A stretch of DNA of 64,000 nt. Source: Streptomyces sp. NBC_01235. Its GTDB lineage: Bacteria > Actinomycetota > Actinomycetes > Streptomycetales > Streptomycetaceae. The stretch spans positions 6,076,001 to 6,140,000 of the forward strand of contig NZ_CP108513.1 in the NCBI RefSeq assembly GCF_035989285.1. The letters run 5' to 3'. The notes below the pieces were generated by a model. The model was not told the origin of the DNA, did not search any database, and saw only the letters and a program-made list of their open reading frames with translations. Positions 34,199 to 42,479 of this stretch are shown here, one piece after another. The position numbers and the translations under genes are program-made. Position 1 is the first letter of the stretch, and every line of letters begins with the position of its first letter.

Positions 34199-35014
34199 TC
34201 AGCCGGCCAGCTGGTTCATCTTGCGGATCTGCCTGTCGAAGACCGCGGCGGGAGCGAGGCGGCGCAGTATGCGTGCGCGTCCGGCCAGGGGACCGGCGGT
34301 GTAGCGGGGCTTCGGCTTCGGGTCGGTCGCCGCCGCGACGATCGCCTGGGCGACGACGCCGGGGGCGTCGCCGTTCCTGACCGCCTCCGCCATCACGCGG
34401 TCGACGGTCTGCCGCTGCTGCGCGTACGCGTGCAGGGGGGTGTCGGGCTTCGCACTGTTGGCCTCGAATCCGGTCCTGGTGTAGGCGGGTTCGATGATGA
34501 GCGCCCGGACGCCGTGGTCACGGACCTCGTGGTCCAGGGACTCGGTGTAGCCCTCGATCGCGTGCTTGGAGGCGGCGTAGGCGGCCATGTAGGGCTGGGG
34601 CAGGAACCCGAGCACGGACGAGATGTTGATGATGCGCCCGCGTCGCTGAGCGCGCATGTGCGGCAGGACCTCGTTCACCATGCGCATGACCCCGAAGACG
34701 TTGGTGTCGAAGAGGGACCGGGCCTGCTCGACGGAGGTTTCCTCCGCCGCCCCCATCGAGCCGACGCCGGCGTTGTTGACCAGGACGTCGATCCGCCCGA
34801 ACCGCTCGCTCACTTCCTGGACCGCTGCGGCGACCGAGGCGTCACTGGCGACGTCGAGTCCGAGGAACGTCACGCCGTCGAGCGGGGTGACGCGTGAGGT
34901 GTCACGGCTTGTGCCGACCACGTTGAATCCGGCCGCGACGAGGGCGAGCGCGGCTTCCTTCCCTATGCCGGATGACGCACCCGTCACGAGTGCCACCGGC
35001 CGATCTGTCGTCAT
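34199..35014 (-). CDS. Short-chain dehydrogenase/reductase (SDR), TetR-regulated
   Basis: 271 residues. The start is placed at ATG 35012-35014; the in-frame upstream ATG would lie across the operators. TGASSGIGKEAALAL, DVLVNNAGVGSMG, the Ser of NISSVLGFL and YAASKHAIEGY are the classical SDR signatures. DVASDASVAA marks the Asp preferring NAD(H) or NADP(H) binding. The C-terminal half (AYTRTGFEANSAKPDTPLHA, DPKPKPRYTAGPLAGRARIL) is typical of the subgroup acting on steroid- or quinone-like substrates, which is only a hint. Divergent from the TetR gene at 35108 with two operators between. Confidence 0.9.
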   Translation of the reverse strand: MTTDRPVALVTGASSGIGKEAALALVAAGFNVVGTSRDTSRVTPLDGVTFLGLDVASDASVAAAVQEVSERFGRIDVLVNNAGVGSMGAAEETSVEQARSLFDTNVFGVMRMVNEVLPHMRAQRRGRIINISSVLGFLPQPYMAAYAASKHAIEGYTESLDHEVRDHGVRALIIEPAYTRTGFEANSAKPDTPLHAYAQQRQTVDRVMAEAVRNGDAPGVVAQAIVAAATDPKPKPRYTAGPLAGRARILRRLAPAAVFDRQIRKMNQLAG

Positions 35015-35036
35015 CCTGGACTCCCGCACCCACTCG

Positions 35037-35074
35037 AAACCGATCAGTTTCCGATAGAGTAAACCGATCGGTTT
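35037..35074. promoter_or_regulatory. Paired TetR operators between SDR and TetR genes
   Basis: AAACCGATCAGTTT (one mismatch) at 35037-35050 and AAACCGATCGGTTT at 35061-35074, 24 bp apart, between the divergent starts at 35014 and 35108. One protein can regulate both directions. Confidence 0.85.
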
Positions 35075-35107
35075 TCGCATGCAAGTTCAAGCAGGGAGAA
35101 TGCCGCC

Positions 35108-35632
35108 ATGGGCCGGATCAGTGCGCGGGAGCGGCGTGAGAACGTCATTCGCGCGGCGATCGCCGAGTTCGCGATCGCCGGCTACCGCGGCACCACCACC
35201 GCTGCGATCGCCGAGCGGGTCGGCGTCAAGCAGCCGTATCTCTTCCGGCTTTTCTCGGACAGGAAGGCGATCTTCGTCGCCGCTCTGGTGCGGAGCGCGG
35301 AAGGCACTCGCTTGGCTTTCGAGAGGGCGGCCGACGGGGTGGAGGGAGGCGAGCAAGCCCGGCAGATGATGGCGGACGCCTATGCGCAGCTGATCTCGAC
35401 GCGCCCCGAAACGCTCCTGATGCAGATGCAGGGATATGCCGCCGTGGCGGCCTCCGAAGTGCAGGGCGATGACCTGATCGGTGAGGTCGTCCGGGCCGGC
35501 TGGATGAGTATCTGGGAAACCGTGCGCCTGTCGTTGGGCGCTGATGCCGACAAGACCGCAAGCTTCTTCGCCTGCGGCATGCTCGGCAACACGCTTACGG
35601 CCATCGGGCTTCCATTGGGTGCCGGGGGGTGA
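35108..35632 (+). CDS. TetR-family regulator (divergent from SDR)
   Basis: 174 residues from ATG 35108. Helix-turn-helix: ENVIRAAIAEFAIAGYRGTT, TAAIAERVGVKQPYLFRLFS, DRKAIFVAALVR, with the usual G-V-KQPYLFRLF recognition helix. The C-terminal ligand domain is helical and slightly short. It is unlike the two paralogous TetR genes downstream, so it may sense a different signal, but it sits directly next to two AAACCGATCGGTTT-type operators. Which of the three TetR proteins binds that palindrome cannot be told from sequence. Confidence 0.9.
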   Translation: MGRISARERRENVIRAAIAEFAIAGYRGTTTAAIAERVGVKQPYLFRLFSDRKAIFVAALVRSAEGTRLAFERAADGVEGGEQARQMMADAYAQLISTRPETLLMQMQGYAAVAASEVQGDDLIGEVVRAGWMSIWETVRLSLGADADKTASFFACGMLGNTLTAIGLPLGAGG

Positions 35633-35656
35633 GGGAGTCTTCTGGGCGGCGATGCG

Positions 35657-36226
35657 TCAGTGCACGCCTGCCGCGTCGAGCAGGGTCGTCACGGTGGGCG
35701 CGACGAGCCCGGTCAGGTTGTCGGCCTGAATCCCCGCGCGGGCGCTCGCGCCGTCGAAGACCAGGCTGAGCTGCCGGGCCAGCAGATCCGGATCGCCCGC
35801 CCCGCCCTGCTCGGCCTCGGCGCGGAAGAAGGCCGTCAGGTTCGCCTTGACCTGGTGGGCCACGCGGCTCGCAGGGTGACTCTGGTCCTTGAGCTCGATC
35901 TGCACGGCCAGATACCGACAGCCTCGGAACTCGGGCGCTCCTGCCTGCGATTCCACCTGCTCGAAAACGTGCAGGATCCGCTCGCGGGGTGACCGGCCGT
36001 CGTCCATCGCGGGCAGGAGAGTCGCCACGTAGGCGGAGGCGCGCTCCTTCAGGCTCGCTGCCAGGAGTTCGTCCTTGCTCTCGAACAGCTGATACATGGA
36101 GCGCTTCGACACCCCCGCCGCCTTGCACAGCGCCTCGACGCCGATGTTGACGCCGTCTCGGTAGGTGAGCGTGGCCGCCGCCTCCAGCAGGCGCTCCCTG
36201 GGGCTCAGTTTCACTTCGGTGCTCAT
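35657..36226 (-). CDS. TetR-family regulator, paralogue 1
   Basis: 189 residues from ATG 36224-36226. RERLLEAAATLTYRDGVNIG then VEALCKAAGVSKRSMYQLFE and SKDELLAASL form the N-terminal HTH, with KRSMYQLF in the recognition helix. Ligand-domain landmarks: ERILHVFEQVESQAGAPEFR, GCRYLAVQIELKDQSHPASR, VKANLTAFFRAEAEQGGAGD. It is very similar throughout to the product of 37844-38413 (a gene duplication). A single AAACCGATCGGTTT site lies 33 bp upstream of its start, exactly as for its paralogue, indicating auto-regulation. Convergent with the TetR gene at 35108. Confidence 0.92.
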   Translation of the reverse strand: MSTEVKLSPRERLLEAAATLTYRDGVNIGVEALCKAAGVSKRSMYQLFESKDELLAASLKERASAYVATLLPAMDDGRSPRERILHVFEQVESQAGAPEFRGCRYLAVQIELKDQSHPASRVAHQVKANLTAFFRAEAEQGGAGDPDLLARQLSLVFDGASARAGIQADNLTGLVAPTVTTLLDAAGVH

Positions 36227-36258
36227 GCCGTGAGGTTAACCCGGAGTGGACGAAATGA

Positions 36259-36272
36259 AAACCGATCGGTTT
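36259..36272. promoter_or_regulatory. Single TetR operator before paralogue 1
   Basis: Perfect AAACCGATCGGTTT 33 bp upstream of the TetR start at 36226; same distance as at paralogue 2. Confidence 0.85.
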
Positions 36273-36290
36273 CCGGAGGTCTCCGGCGAG

Positions 36291-36328
36291 GGCTCGGCGA
36301 CGGCCTGGGGAAGGGCCGTCGCCGAGCC
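36291..36328 (-). terminator. Terminator of the QueG-like gene
   Basis: Perfect 15-bp arms GGCTCGGCGACGGCC and GGCCGTCGCCGAGCC with an 8-nt loop. It lies 88 bp downstream of the minus-strand stop at 36416 and just before the operator of TetR paralogue 1, insulating the two units. Confidence 0.85.
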
Positions 36329-36415
36329 GTGAGGGTGTGCGCGCCTGCCGTCCCCGTCAGGACGACGCACACCGGGGCCACTGCGAGTGATGGCCCGTCT
36401 TGGGTGACCTGCCGC

Positions 36416-37540
36416 TCATGACGTACGGGTCTCTCGGTCGGTGGACGCGGAACGCCTCGCCGGGGGATGCCAGCCACCGGTGACTTCCTTGACGGGCTTG
36501 TGGGGGAAGCGGCGCCGGGCGTACTCCTGTGCGTGGGAGTCCGGCAGGACGTACAGGGTTTCCTTCTTGTCCTGGAGCGGTCGCAGGACGGTGTCCATGA
36601 AGTTCTTGCGGTCGTCCAGGTACGGGCCCAGGACGTCCTCGCCGGCGGGGCAGACAGCGAGGCAGTAGCCGGACTTGTAGCCGGGCGGAGAGCTAAGGCT
36701 CTGCCACATGGAAGCGCTCTCGGAATCGCTGACCCGGGAGCGGTAGTCGGCCGCGTCCTCGCTGTCGGCCACCGTCTGCGCCCAGTCGGTGAACCCGCTC
36801 ATGAACTCTCGGTAGTTGTGCGTGGTGCAGGCCAGCGCGTCGAATGCCCCGTCCTTGGCGATGGCGCCGACCGGACAGGCGGCGACGCACAACTTGCAGT
36901 CGATGCAGGGGTTGTAGTTCAGAGCCTGCCCGTACTCGCTCACCTCCGCGTCCACCAGGACGGTGACCAGCAGCACGAAGCTGCCGAACTTCGGGTGGAT
37001 GACATTGCGGTGCAGGCCCATCACGCCGAGCCCGGCGGCCACCGCGACTGTCTTGTGCGCCACCACCCAGATCCGTTCGCTGGGGAAGCGGTCCATCTCC
37101 TGGGGGAAGCCGACGGAGGGATTGAGTGCGCGGTAGCCGGCGTCCTGGAGGGCCTGGGTGACGCTGCGGGCAGCGTGGTTGGCCTGTTCGTCGGTCTGGT
37201 GGAACTCCTGGTTGGCCACGCTGCGGGCGGGGGAGCGGCAGTTGTCGCGGTTCATCCGGACCGCCATCGCGATCAGGGTGCGGGTGCCGGGCAACGCGGA
37301 CAGCGCGTGCTCGCGCTCGCCGGCCAGGTCCGGGTGGTCCAGGCTGACCGCAGCGACGTCGTCCGCCCCGGCCGCCAGGCACAGCTCGCGCAGCCAGGCC
37401 GTGTCGATCACCGCGGGCGGGCGGCCCACGTCACCGGTCCTGCGCCGGGCGAGTACGGCCCGTACTGACGGGTGGGCCGCCAGCTTCGCCGGAAGCGGGG
37501 GACGGGTGGGTTGCCCCTCGGTGTCACGCGCGGCAGTCAT
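36416..37540 (-). CDS. QueG-like two-cluster Fe-S reductase
   Basis: 374 residues. Start at ATG 37538-37540; further upstream ATGs would overlap the operators. Motifs: IDTAWLRELCLAAGADDVAA (N-terminal cobalamin-binding-type region), RSVANQEFHQTDEQANHAAR, VAAGLGVMGLHRNVIHPKFG, then the ferredoxin cluster CIDCKLCVAACPVGAI, and later YCLAVCPAGEDVLG carrying the second-cluster Cys. It resembles epoxyqueuosine reductase (QueG) and the related iron-sulfur reductases that include corrinoid dehalogenase-like enzymes, but without the C-terminal HEAT repeats. A tRNA role is unlikely in a TetR-regulated cluster; reductive removal of an oxygen or halogen from a xenobiotic is possible (inference). Confidence 0.8.
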   Translation of the reverse strand: MTAARDTEGQPTRPPLPAKLAAHPSVRAVLARRRTGDVGRPPAVIDTAWLRELCLAAGADDVAAVSLDHPDLAGEREHALSALPGTRTLIAMAVRMNRDNCRSPARSVANQEFHQTDEQANHAARSVTQALQDAGYRALNPSVGFPQEMDRFPSERIWVVAHKTVAVAAGLGVMGLHRNVIHPKFGSFVLLVTVLVDAEVSEYGQALNYNPCIDCKLCVAACPVGAIAKDGAFDALACTTHNYREFMSGFTDWAQTVADSEDAADYRSRVSDSESASMWQSLSSPPGYKSGYCLAVCPAGEDVLGPYLDDRKNFMDTVLRPLQDKKETLYVLPDSHAQEYARRRFPHKPVKEVTGGWHPPARRSASTDRETRTS

Positions 37541-37586
37541 CCGTGCTCCTGGGGGTGTGAGTACAAGGCTCGCCGCCACGGGCGAG

Positions 37587-37623
37587 AAACCGATCAGTTT
37601 CACCACCGTAAACCGATCGGTTT
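37587..37623. promoter_or_regulatory. Paired TetR operators before the QueG-like gene
   Basis: AAACCGATCAGTTT at 37587-37600 (one mismatch) and AAACCGATCGGTTT at 37610-37623, 23 bp apart. They start 47 bp upstream of the Fe-S protein start. Confidence 0.85.
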
Positions 37624-37843
37624 TCGCGCGCAAGCCCAAGCGGCGGGCCTCTCCTGCGGACTGTCGATCAGGTTCCTCGCGGGCGTCGGCGATCGATCGT
37701 CGGGCGATCAGGGCTCAGCCCGCGAGTCAGGCCCTCGGCTGGCAACGGGCGTGGGGGGACCCCATGGGAGTTGCTCGGTCGCCGGGGGGCGGCTGCGACC
37801 GGCCGAGCGCATCGCTCGCCGCGGCTGCTCGTCACGCGATGCG

Positions 37844-38413
37844 TCAGCGCATGTCAGCCGCATCGAGCAGGGCGGCCACGGTGGGGGCGATGAGCCCGGC
37901 CTGCGTGTCGGCTTTGATTCCCGCACGGGCGCTGGCGCCGTCGAAGACCAGGATCAGCTGCCGGGCCAGCAGGTCCGGGTCGCTCGCCCCGCCCTGTTCG
38001 GCCTCGGCGCGGAAGAAGGCTGTCAGGTTCTCCTTGACCCGATGGGCCACCCGGCTCGCGGGGTGGCTCGGGTCCTTGAGCTCGATCTGTACGACGAGGT
38101 ACCGGCAGCCCTGGAAGTCGGGTGCACCCGCCTGCGCCTCCGCCTGTTCGAAGACATGCAGGATCCGCTCGCGGGGTGGACGGTTGTCGTCCGTCGCGGG
38201 AAGGAGTGCCGTCACATAGGCGGAGGCGCGTTCCTCCAGGCTCGCCGCCAGCAGTTCGTCTTTGCTCTCGAACAGCTTGTACATGGAGCGCTTGGACACC
38301 CCCGCCGCCTTGCACAGCGTGTCGACGCCGATGTTGACGCCGTCTCGGTAGGTGAGCGTGGCCGCTGCCTCCAGCAGTCGCTCTCGGGAGCTTGGCATTG
38401 CTTCGGTGGTCAT
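37844..38413 (-). CDS. TetR-family regulator, paralogue 2
   Basis: 189 residues from ATG 38411-38413. RERLLEAAATLTYRDGVNIG, then DTLCKAAGVSKRSMYKLFES and KDELLAASLE form the HTH. It differs from paralogue 1 mainly by conservative changes, and the ligand domain differs only modestly (for example PDFQGCRYLVVQIELKDPSH). This suggests the two regulators may share operators but differ in affinity or inducer. One AAACCGATCGGTTT site lies 33 bp upstream. The region 37624-37843 between it and the QueG-like promoter has no gene. Confidence 0.92.
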   Translation of the reverse strand: MTTEAMPSSRERLLEAAATLTYRDGVNIGVDTLCKAAGVSKRSMYKLFESKDELLAASLEERASAYVTALLPATDDNRPPRERILHVFEQAEAQAGAPDFQGCRYLVVQIELKDPSHPASRVAHRVKENLTAFFRAEAEQGGASDPDLLARQLILVFDGASARAGIKADTQAGLIAPTVAALLDAADMR

Positions 38414-38445
38414 ATTGCGAGGTTAACTCGATTCCAGCCCATGGG

Positions 38446-38459
38446 AAACCGATCGGTTT
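38446..38459. promoter_or_regulatory. Single TetR operator before paralogue 2
   Basis: Perfect AAACCGATCGGTTT 33 bp upstream of the start at 38413. The 38460-38644 stretch that follows holds no recognisable gene. Confidence 0.85.
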
Positions 38460-38644
38460 ACGATGCTGGCCGGGGTGCGCTACGGCGCCGCCCACGGCCG
38501 AGTCGGTTCGGCGCCGCCGTGGTCTCCAGAATGGTCGGTGTGTCTCACCGGCCTCAAAAGCTCGGCCCCCATCGTGCGTGCCCTCGACCGGCGATGATGG
38601 GTCTGCTGAGGACGGAACGCACGGGACCGTCTCGGAGATGCCCC

Positions 38645-38691
38645 TGTCCTGCGCTGATGTGTGCCTGGAGGGCACCCATCAGCGCAGGACA
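38645..38691 (-). terminator. Terminator of the MFS transporter gene
   Basis: Arms TGTCCTGCGCTGATG and CATCAGCGCAGGACA with an inner hairpin GTGCC-tggag-GGCAC. It lies 25 bp beyond the minus-strand stop at 38716. Confidence 0.85.
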
Positions 38692-38715
38692 TTTCTCACC
38701 ACGGTGGATTCGGAC

Positions 38716-40215
38716 TCAGTGGGCGATCACAGGCTCGCCCTCCGACGGCGCCAGAGCTGAATTCGGCATCAGGAACGCCGTGAGCACCGCGCCGACCACG
38801 AAGATCCCGGCGCCCCATGCCAGGGTGGCCGTGTAGCTCTCGACCCCGGCCTGGGCCATGGTCAGTGCGCCCGGCTTGTGCGAGGAGAGGTAGTCGGTCG
38901 CGGCCGATGAGGCAACGGTGGTCAGCAGCGCCGTGCTGATCGAGCCGCCCACCTGCTGGCTGGTGTTGATCAGTGCCGAGGCGACGCCCGCGTCCTCGTG
39001 GTGCACGCCTGCGGTCGCACCCTGGAACGAGGTGGTCATCACCGCACCGATACCGAGGCCCAACAGGATCATGCCCGGCATGATGTCGGCGAGGTAGCCG
39101 CTGTCCAGCGTGAGCCGGGTCAGCAGGGCCATGCCGGACGCGGAGACCAGGAAGCCGGCGCTGACCACGACCTTCGGGCCGACCTTGGGCAACAGCAGCG
39201 AAGGCACCGTGGTCGACGAGGCGACGATGCCCCCGACCATCGGCAGGAAGGACAGACCGGCCTCGATCGGCGAGTAGCCGATGCTGGCCTCCAGGTAGTA
39301 GGTCAGGAACAGGAAGATCGAGAACATCCCCATGCCCAGGACGAACACGGCCAGGAACGAACCACCTCGGGTCCGGTCCAGCACGACTCGCAGCGGCAGC
39401 AGCGGATGCGCGACCCTGCGCTCCAGCCGGGCGAATACCGCGAGCAGCACCACGCCGCTGATCATGGAGCCGAGGGCGACCGGGTCGGTCCAACTGGTGG
39501 ATTCGACGTGCGCGAACCCGTAGACGATGCCGAACAGCGCGGCGCTCACCACGACGGTGCCAGGAATGTCGATCTTGGGTCGTTCGGTGACCACGGGCTT
39601 GGCCAGCAACAGCAACGCGCCGACCAGTGCGACGCCCGCGAAAATGACGTTCACGTACATCACCCAGCGCCACGACGCCCATTCGGTGAGCATGCCGCCG
39701 AGCAGGAGTCCGACCGCGGCACCCGCACCGGACAACGCACTGAAGATGCCGAAGGCTTTCGGCCTTTCGGCCGGGTCGGTGAAGGTCACGCTGAGCAGCG
39801 AGAGCGCCGCGGGCGCGAGCAGTGCGGCGAACAGTCCCTGGGCCACGCGTGCCGCGACGAGTATGTCGAAGCTGCCGGCCGCGCCGCCGACGACGGATGC
39901 GGCCGCGAAACCGATCAGGCCGGTCGCGAAGGTCGTACGTCGACCGAACAGGTCACCGAGTCGGCCCCCGAGCAGCAGCAGGCTGCCGAACGCCAAGGCG
40001 TACCCCGTGATGACCCACTGCCGGCTGCCGTCACTGAAACCGAGGTCATGTTGCGCTTCGGGCAGGGCGATGTTCACGACGGTCGCATCGAGCGTGACCA
40101 TGAGCTGTGCCACGCCCAGCACGACGAGCACCCACCAGCGCACGGCATGTGAGCCGCGGCGGCCCGAGTCTGTTTTCCCCGAAGCGGGCGCTCCGCGGTC
40201 GAAGGTGGTACTCAC
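38716..40215 (-). CDS. MFS drug:H+ antiporter (DHA2, 14-TM type)
   Basis: 499 residues from GTG 40213-40215 with a GGAG about 8 bp upstream. Hydrophobic helices throughout (about 14 predicted). Diagnostic DHA2 motifs: LGVAQLMVTLDATVVNIALP (motif D1), GRLGDLFGRRTTFATGLIGF (motif A) and GAGAAVGLLLGGMLTEWASW (motif C). Such proteins export drugs or toxic organic compounds in exchange for protons. Two operators precede it (40257 and 40281), so a TetR regulator controls it, a standard arrangement for inducible efflux. It is the probable efflux arm of the island regulon. Confidence 0.93.
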   Translation of the reverse strand: MSTTFDRGAPASGKTDSGRRGSHAVRWWVLVVLGVAQLMVTLDATVVNIALPEAQHDLGFSDGSRQWVITGYALAFGSLLLLGGRLGDLFGRRTTFATGLIGFAAASVVGGAAGSFDILVAARVAQGLFAALLAPAALSLLSVTFTDPAERPKAFGIFSALSGAGAAVGLLLGGMLTEWASWRWVMYVNVIFAGVALVGALLLLAKPVVTERPKIDIPGTVVVSAALFGIVYGFAHVESTSWTDPVALGSMISGVVLLAVFARLERRVAHPLLPLRVVLDRTRGGSFLAVFVLGMGMFSIFLFLTYYLEASIGYSPIEAGLSFLPMVGGIVASSTTVPSLLLPKVGPKVVVSAGFLVSASGMALLTRLTLDSGYLADIMPGMILLGLGIGAVMTTSFQGATAGVHHEDAGVASALINTSQQVGGSISTALLTTVASSAATDYLSSHKPGALTMAQAGVESYTATLAWGAGIFVVGAVLTAFLMPNSALAPSEGEPVIAH

Positions 40216-40256
40216 TTTTCTCCTCAGTCGCTGGGCATGGGACGACCGTCGGTCGG

Positions 40257-40294
40257 AAACCGATCGGTTTCCACTTAGGAAAACAGATCGGTTT
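40257..40294. promoter_or_regulatory. Paired TetR operators before the MFS gene
   Basis: AAACCGATCGGTTT at 40257-40270 and AAACAGATCGGTTT (one mismatch) at 40281-40294, 24 bp apart, 42 bp upstream of the MFS start at 40215. Confidence 0.85.
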
Positions 40295-40472
40295 CCTCGG
40301 TGCAAGTGAACGTGTCGCATCTGGCCCGGGAGTGACCCGACGGGGGCGAAGTCCGCGTAGGCCGACGGTGCTGCCTCGACCGGCCCCTGGTTGTTCGGCG
40401 TCGACGCCTTGTGTCGCACCTTCAAGACCGAGCGCGACCGCCGCGACCACCGGCCTTGCGGACCTCTTGACC

Positions 40473-40917
40473 ATGAAGGGAAGCCGCCTCGAACTGCGCG
40501 ACCTCGTCTCCGGCGGCGTGGTGACCGTGGACCCGGCCGCCGGGCCCGAGCGGGCGCTCAGGTTCTCCGCGGCGGCCATTGCGATCCGCGACCTGAAGAC
40601 GGCCGTACCCGTCGGCCCGCAGATCCGGCACATCGACGGAGCGCCCGGCTCGACATCCGCGCTGCGAGGCGACCGCATCACCATGTACGTCGAGAGCCCG
40701 ACGGGCACCCTCTCCGGCCTCGAAGGCGTCCCCCTTGCCTCCAGCCCTCCGCCTCCACCTCGAGCCCGACACCGTCCCGGAGTGGCTCTACGGCACGGTC
40801 GGGAAACTCGACCTCAAGCTCCAACTGGGCTTGGACGACGCCGACATCGACCAGGCGGGACAGGCAGGCGGAGAGCTCGTCGTCCCAGGCGTCCACGGGT
40901 ACGGAACGCCCCGGTGA
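40473..40917 (+). pseudogene. Possible frameshifted gene remnant
   Basis: From ATG 40473 a frame with good codon bias encodes GSRLELRDLVSGGVVTVDPA and later FSAAAIAIRDLKTAVPVGPQ, DGAPGSTSALRGDRITMYVE, but turns into low-complexity Pro/Arg after about 40735. A different plus frame there (40735-40917) continues with folded-looking ALRLHLEPDTVPEWLYGTVG and LDLKLQLGLDDADID. This suggests one gene broken by a frameshift. I do not recognise the protein, so it could instead be two short reading frames with chance bias. Confidence 0.35.
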
Positions 40918-40946
40918 AGTCGGGGGCCTGCCGGGCTTGCGCCTGG

Positions 40947-40984
40947 AAACCGATCGGTTTACCTTAGTGGAGACCGATCGGTTT
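40947..40984. promoter_or_regulatory. Paired TetR operators before the hydrolase gene
   Basis: AAACCGATCGGTTT at 40947-40960 and AGACCGATCGGTTT (one mismatch) at 40971-40984, 24 bp apart, 58 bp before the ATG at 41042. The block strongly resembles 32855-32935. Confidence 0.85.
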
Positions 40985-41041
40985 CTCCGGTGAGAGTCAT
41001 GACCGTTTTGGTAATCCCCTTCCACGCAAGGAGTCGGCGAG

Positions 41042-41920
41042 ATGCCCAGCCGAGAGTCACGTCCCACGATTCGCATTCCGGGGACCACCAGCCACACCAT
41101 CGCCCCGCGCGCGGGATCTGTCGACCGCGAGGGAACGCTGCGCTACCTCAAGGCGGGCACCGGCGCCCCCCTGGTCCTGCTGCACACCGTGCGCACCCAG
41201 GCCGAGCACTTCCGCCACCTCATCCCGCTGATCGCGGACCGGTACACCGTGTACGCCCTCGACCTGCCGGGGATGGGCTACTCCGAGATCGTGCCCGGGG
41301 CGTCGTACGACGAGCCCGCGATGCGTGCGGGCGTCGAGCGCCTGCTGACCGAACTCGACCTGAATGACGTGACGTTGGTCGGGGAGTCCATGGGCGCGGT
41401 GCTCGCCCTGACCGCCGCGGCCGATCTCCCGGAGCGGGTACGACGCGTCGCCGCGGTCAACACATACGACTTCCGCGGCGGAATCGCCCGCTCAAGTCTT
41501 CTCGCCCGTGTAGTGGTCAGCGGTGTCCTCGCGCCCGGCGTGGGCCCCGTGATCGCCGGGGTCGAGCCCAAGCCCGCCCTCCGCACGATCCTTCAAGGCG
41601 GCCTCGGCGACAAGAGCGCGCTGCGTGAGGACTACATGGACGAACTCCTCCAGGTGGGCAGCCGCCCCGGCTACCCGACCGTCGCCCGGGCCGTGTACCA
41701 GGCCCTGCCCAGCCTCATCGCGGCCCGCTCGCGCTACCCCGAGGTCAAGGCGCCCGTCCACCTCGTCTACGGGGAGAAGGACTGGTCCCGGCCCTCGGAC
41801 CGGGAGGCCAACAAGAAGCTGCTGCCCGCCGCCGAGTTCACGCAGGTGCCGAAGGCCGGCCACTTCATCGCCCTGGAACGGCCTGATGTGCTGGCCGACC
41901 TGCTGAACGCGGTGGCCTGA
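41042..41920 (+). CDS. Alpha/beta-fold hydrolase, TetR-regulated
   Basis: 292 residues from ATG 41042 (AAGGAG about 9 bp upstream). Core motifs: PLVLLHTVRTQAEHFRHL, YALDLPGMGYSE, nucleophile elbow VTLVGESMGAVLALT (Ser in GESMG), VHLVYGEKDWSRP (acid region) and KAGHFIALERPDVL (catalytic His). The N-terminal oxyanion position reads LLHT rather than HG. An ester, lactone or C-C bond hydrolase; the substrate is unknown. Two operators precede the gene, so it belongs to the island regulon. An out-of-frame ATG at 40999 in the duplicated promoter block is probably a relic. Confidence 0.88.
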   Translation: MPSRESRPTIRIPGTTSHTIAPRAGSVDREGTLRYLKAGTGAPLVLLHTVRTQAEHFRHLIPLIADRYTVYALDLPGMGYSEIVPGASYDEPAMRAGVERLLTELDLNDVTLVGESMGAVLALTAAADLPERVRRVAAVNTYDFRGGIARSSLLARVVVSGVLAPGVGPVIAGVEPKPALRTILQGGLGDKSALREDYMDELLQVGSRPGYPTVARAVYQALPSLIAARSRYPEVKAPVHLVYGEKDWSRPSDREANKKLLPAAEFTQVPKAGHFIALERPDVLADLLNAVA

Positions 41921-41959
41921 CCGTCCCGAGAGCGCCGTGGCCACCCCCGTTCGGGTGTA

Positions 41960-42295
41960 GTGCGTGACCGGGACCGGGTCGCGGACGTCACCGGTGTGGT
42001 CTCCGTCGGACAGTACCCGGCCATCGGCGGAGAGGACCTGGCCGAGGCGTTCAGCACCCGGCTCGGGCGGACCGTGACCTACGAGGCGACCGACCCCCAC
42101 GCCTTCTTCGCGCCGCTCGCTCCCGCGTTCGGCGAGCAAGCCATTGCCGCCATCGCAGACAGGTACCGAGCCCTCAGTACGCAGCCGGACCACTCGATCA
42201 CAGCCGAGCGCTCCGCCCGGAAGCTCCTTGGTGTGCCCCCCGGACCTCTGGCCAGTGGCTGGCCGACATCGATCTCTGGCGCGGATCGGCGACGT
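41960..42295 (+). pseudogene. C-terminal remnant of an NmrA-family protein
   Basis: The frame GQYPAIGGEDLAEAFSTRLG, then RTVTYEATDPHAFFAPL and ITAERSARKLLGVPP resembles the C-terminal half of NmrA-like NAD(P)-binding proteins. A frameshift near 42240 moves the expected ending PRTSGQWLADIDLW into another frame. The Rossmann N-terminus is missing. Confidence 0.5.
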
Positions 42296-42479
42296 TGTCG
42301 GGACGCCCCGGTCGAGGCGGGGACCGCCGTCTGGTCCCCGCCAGGAAAGTGTTCTCGCAGCCGGGCGGGTCAGAAGCGGGATGACGGCCGAGGCGCCGAT
42401 GTTACGGCGGGGTGGATACGGTTCAGCGTCGCTTTGTCGCTCGTCGCTCCGGCTGCCGATTGGAGCGTGCCGACGTGCC

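Noticed and set aside
40999..41367. ATG 40999 as start of a gene
   Set aside because: It copies the SDR start in a duplicated promoter block, but the frame soon becomes Arg/Pro-rich and overlaps the clear hydrolase frame.
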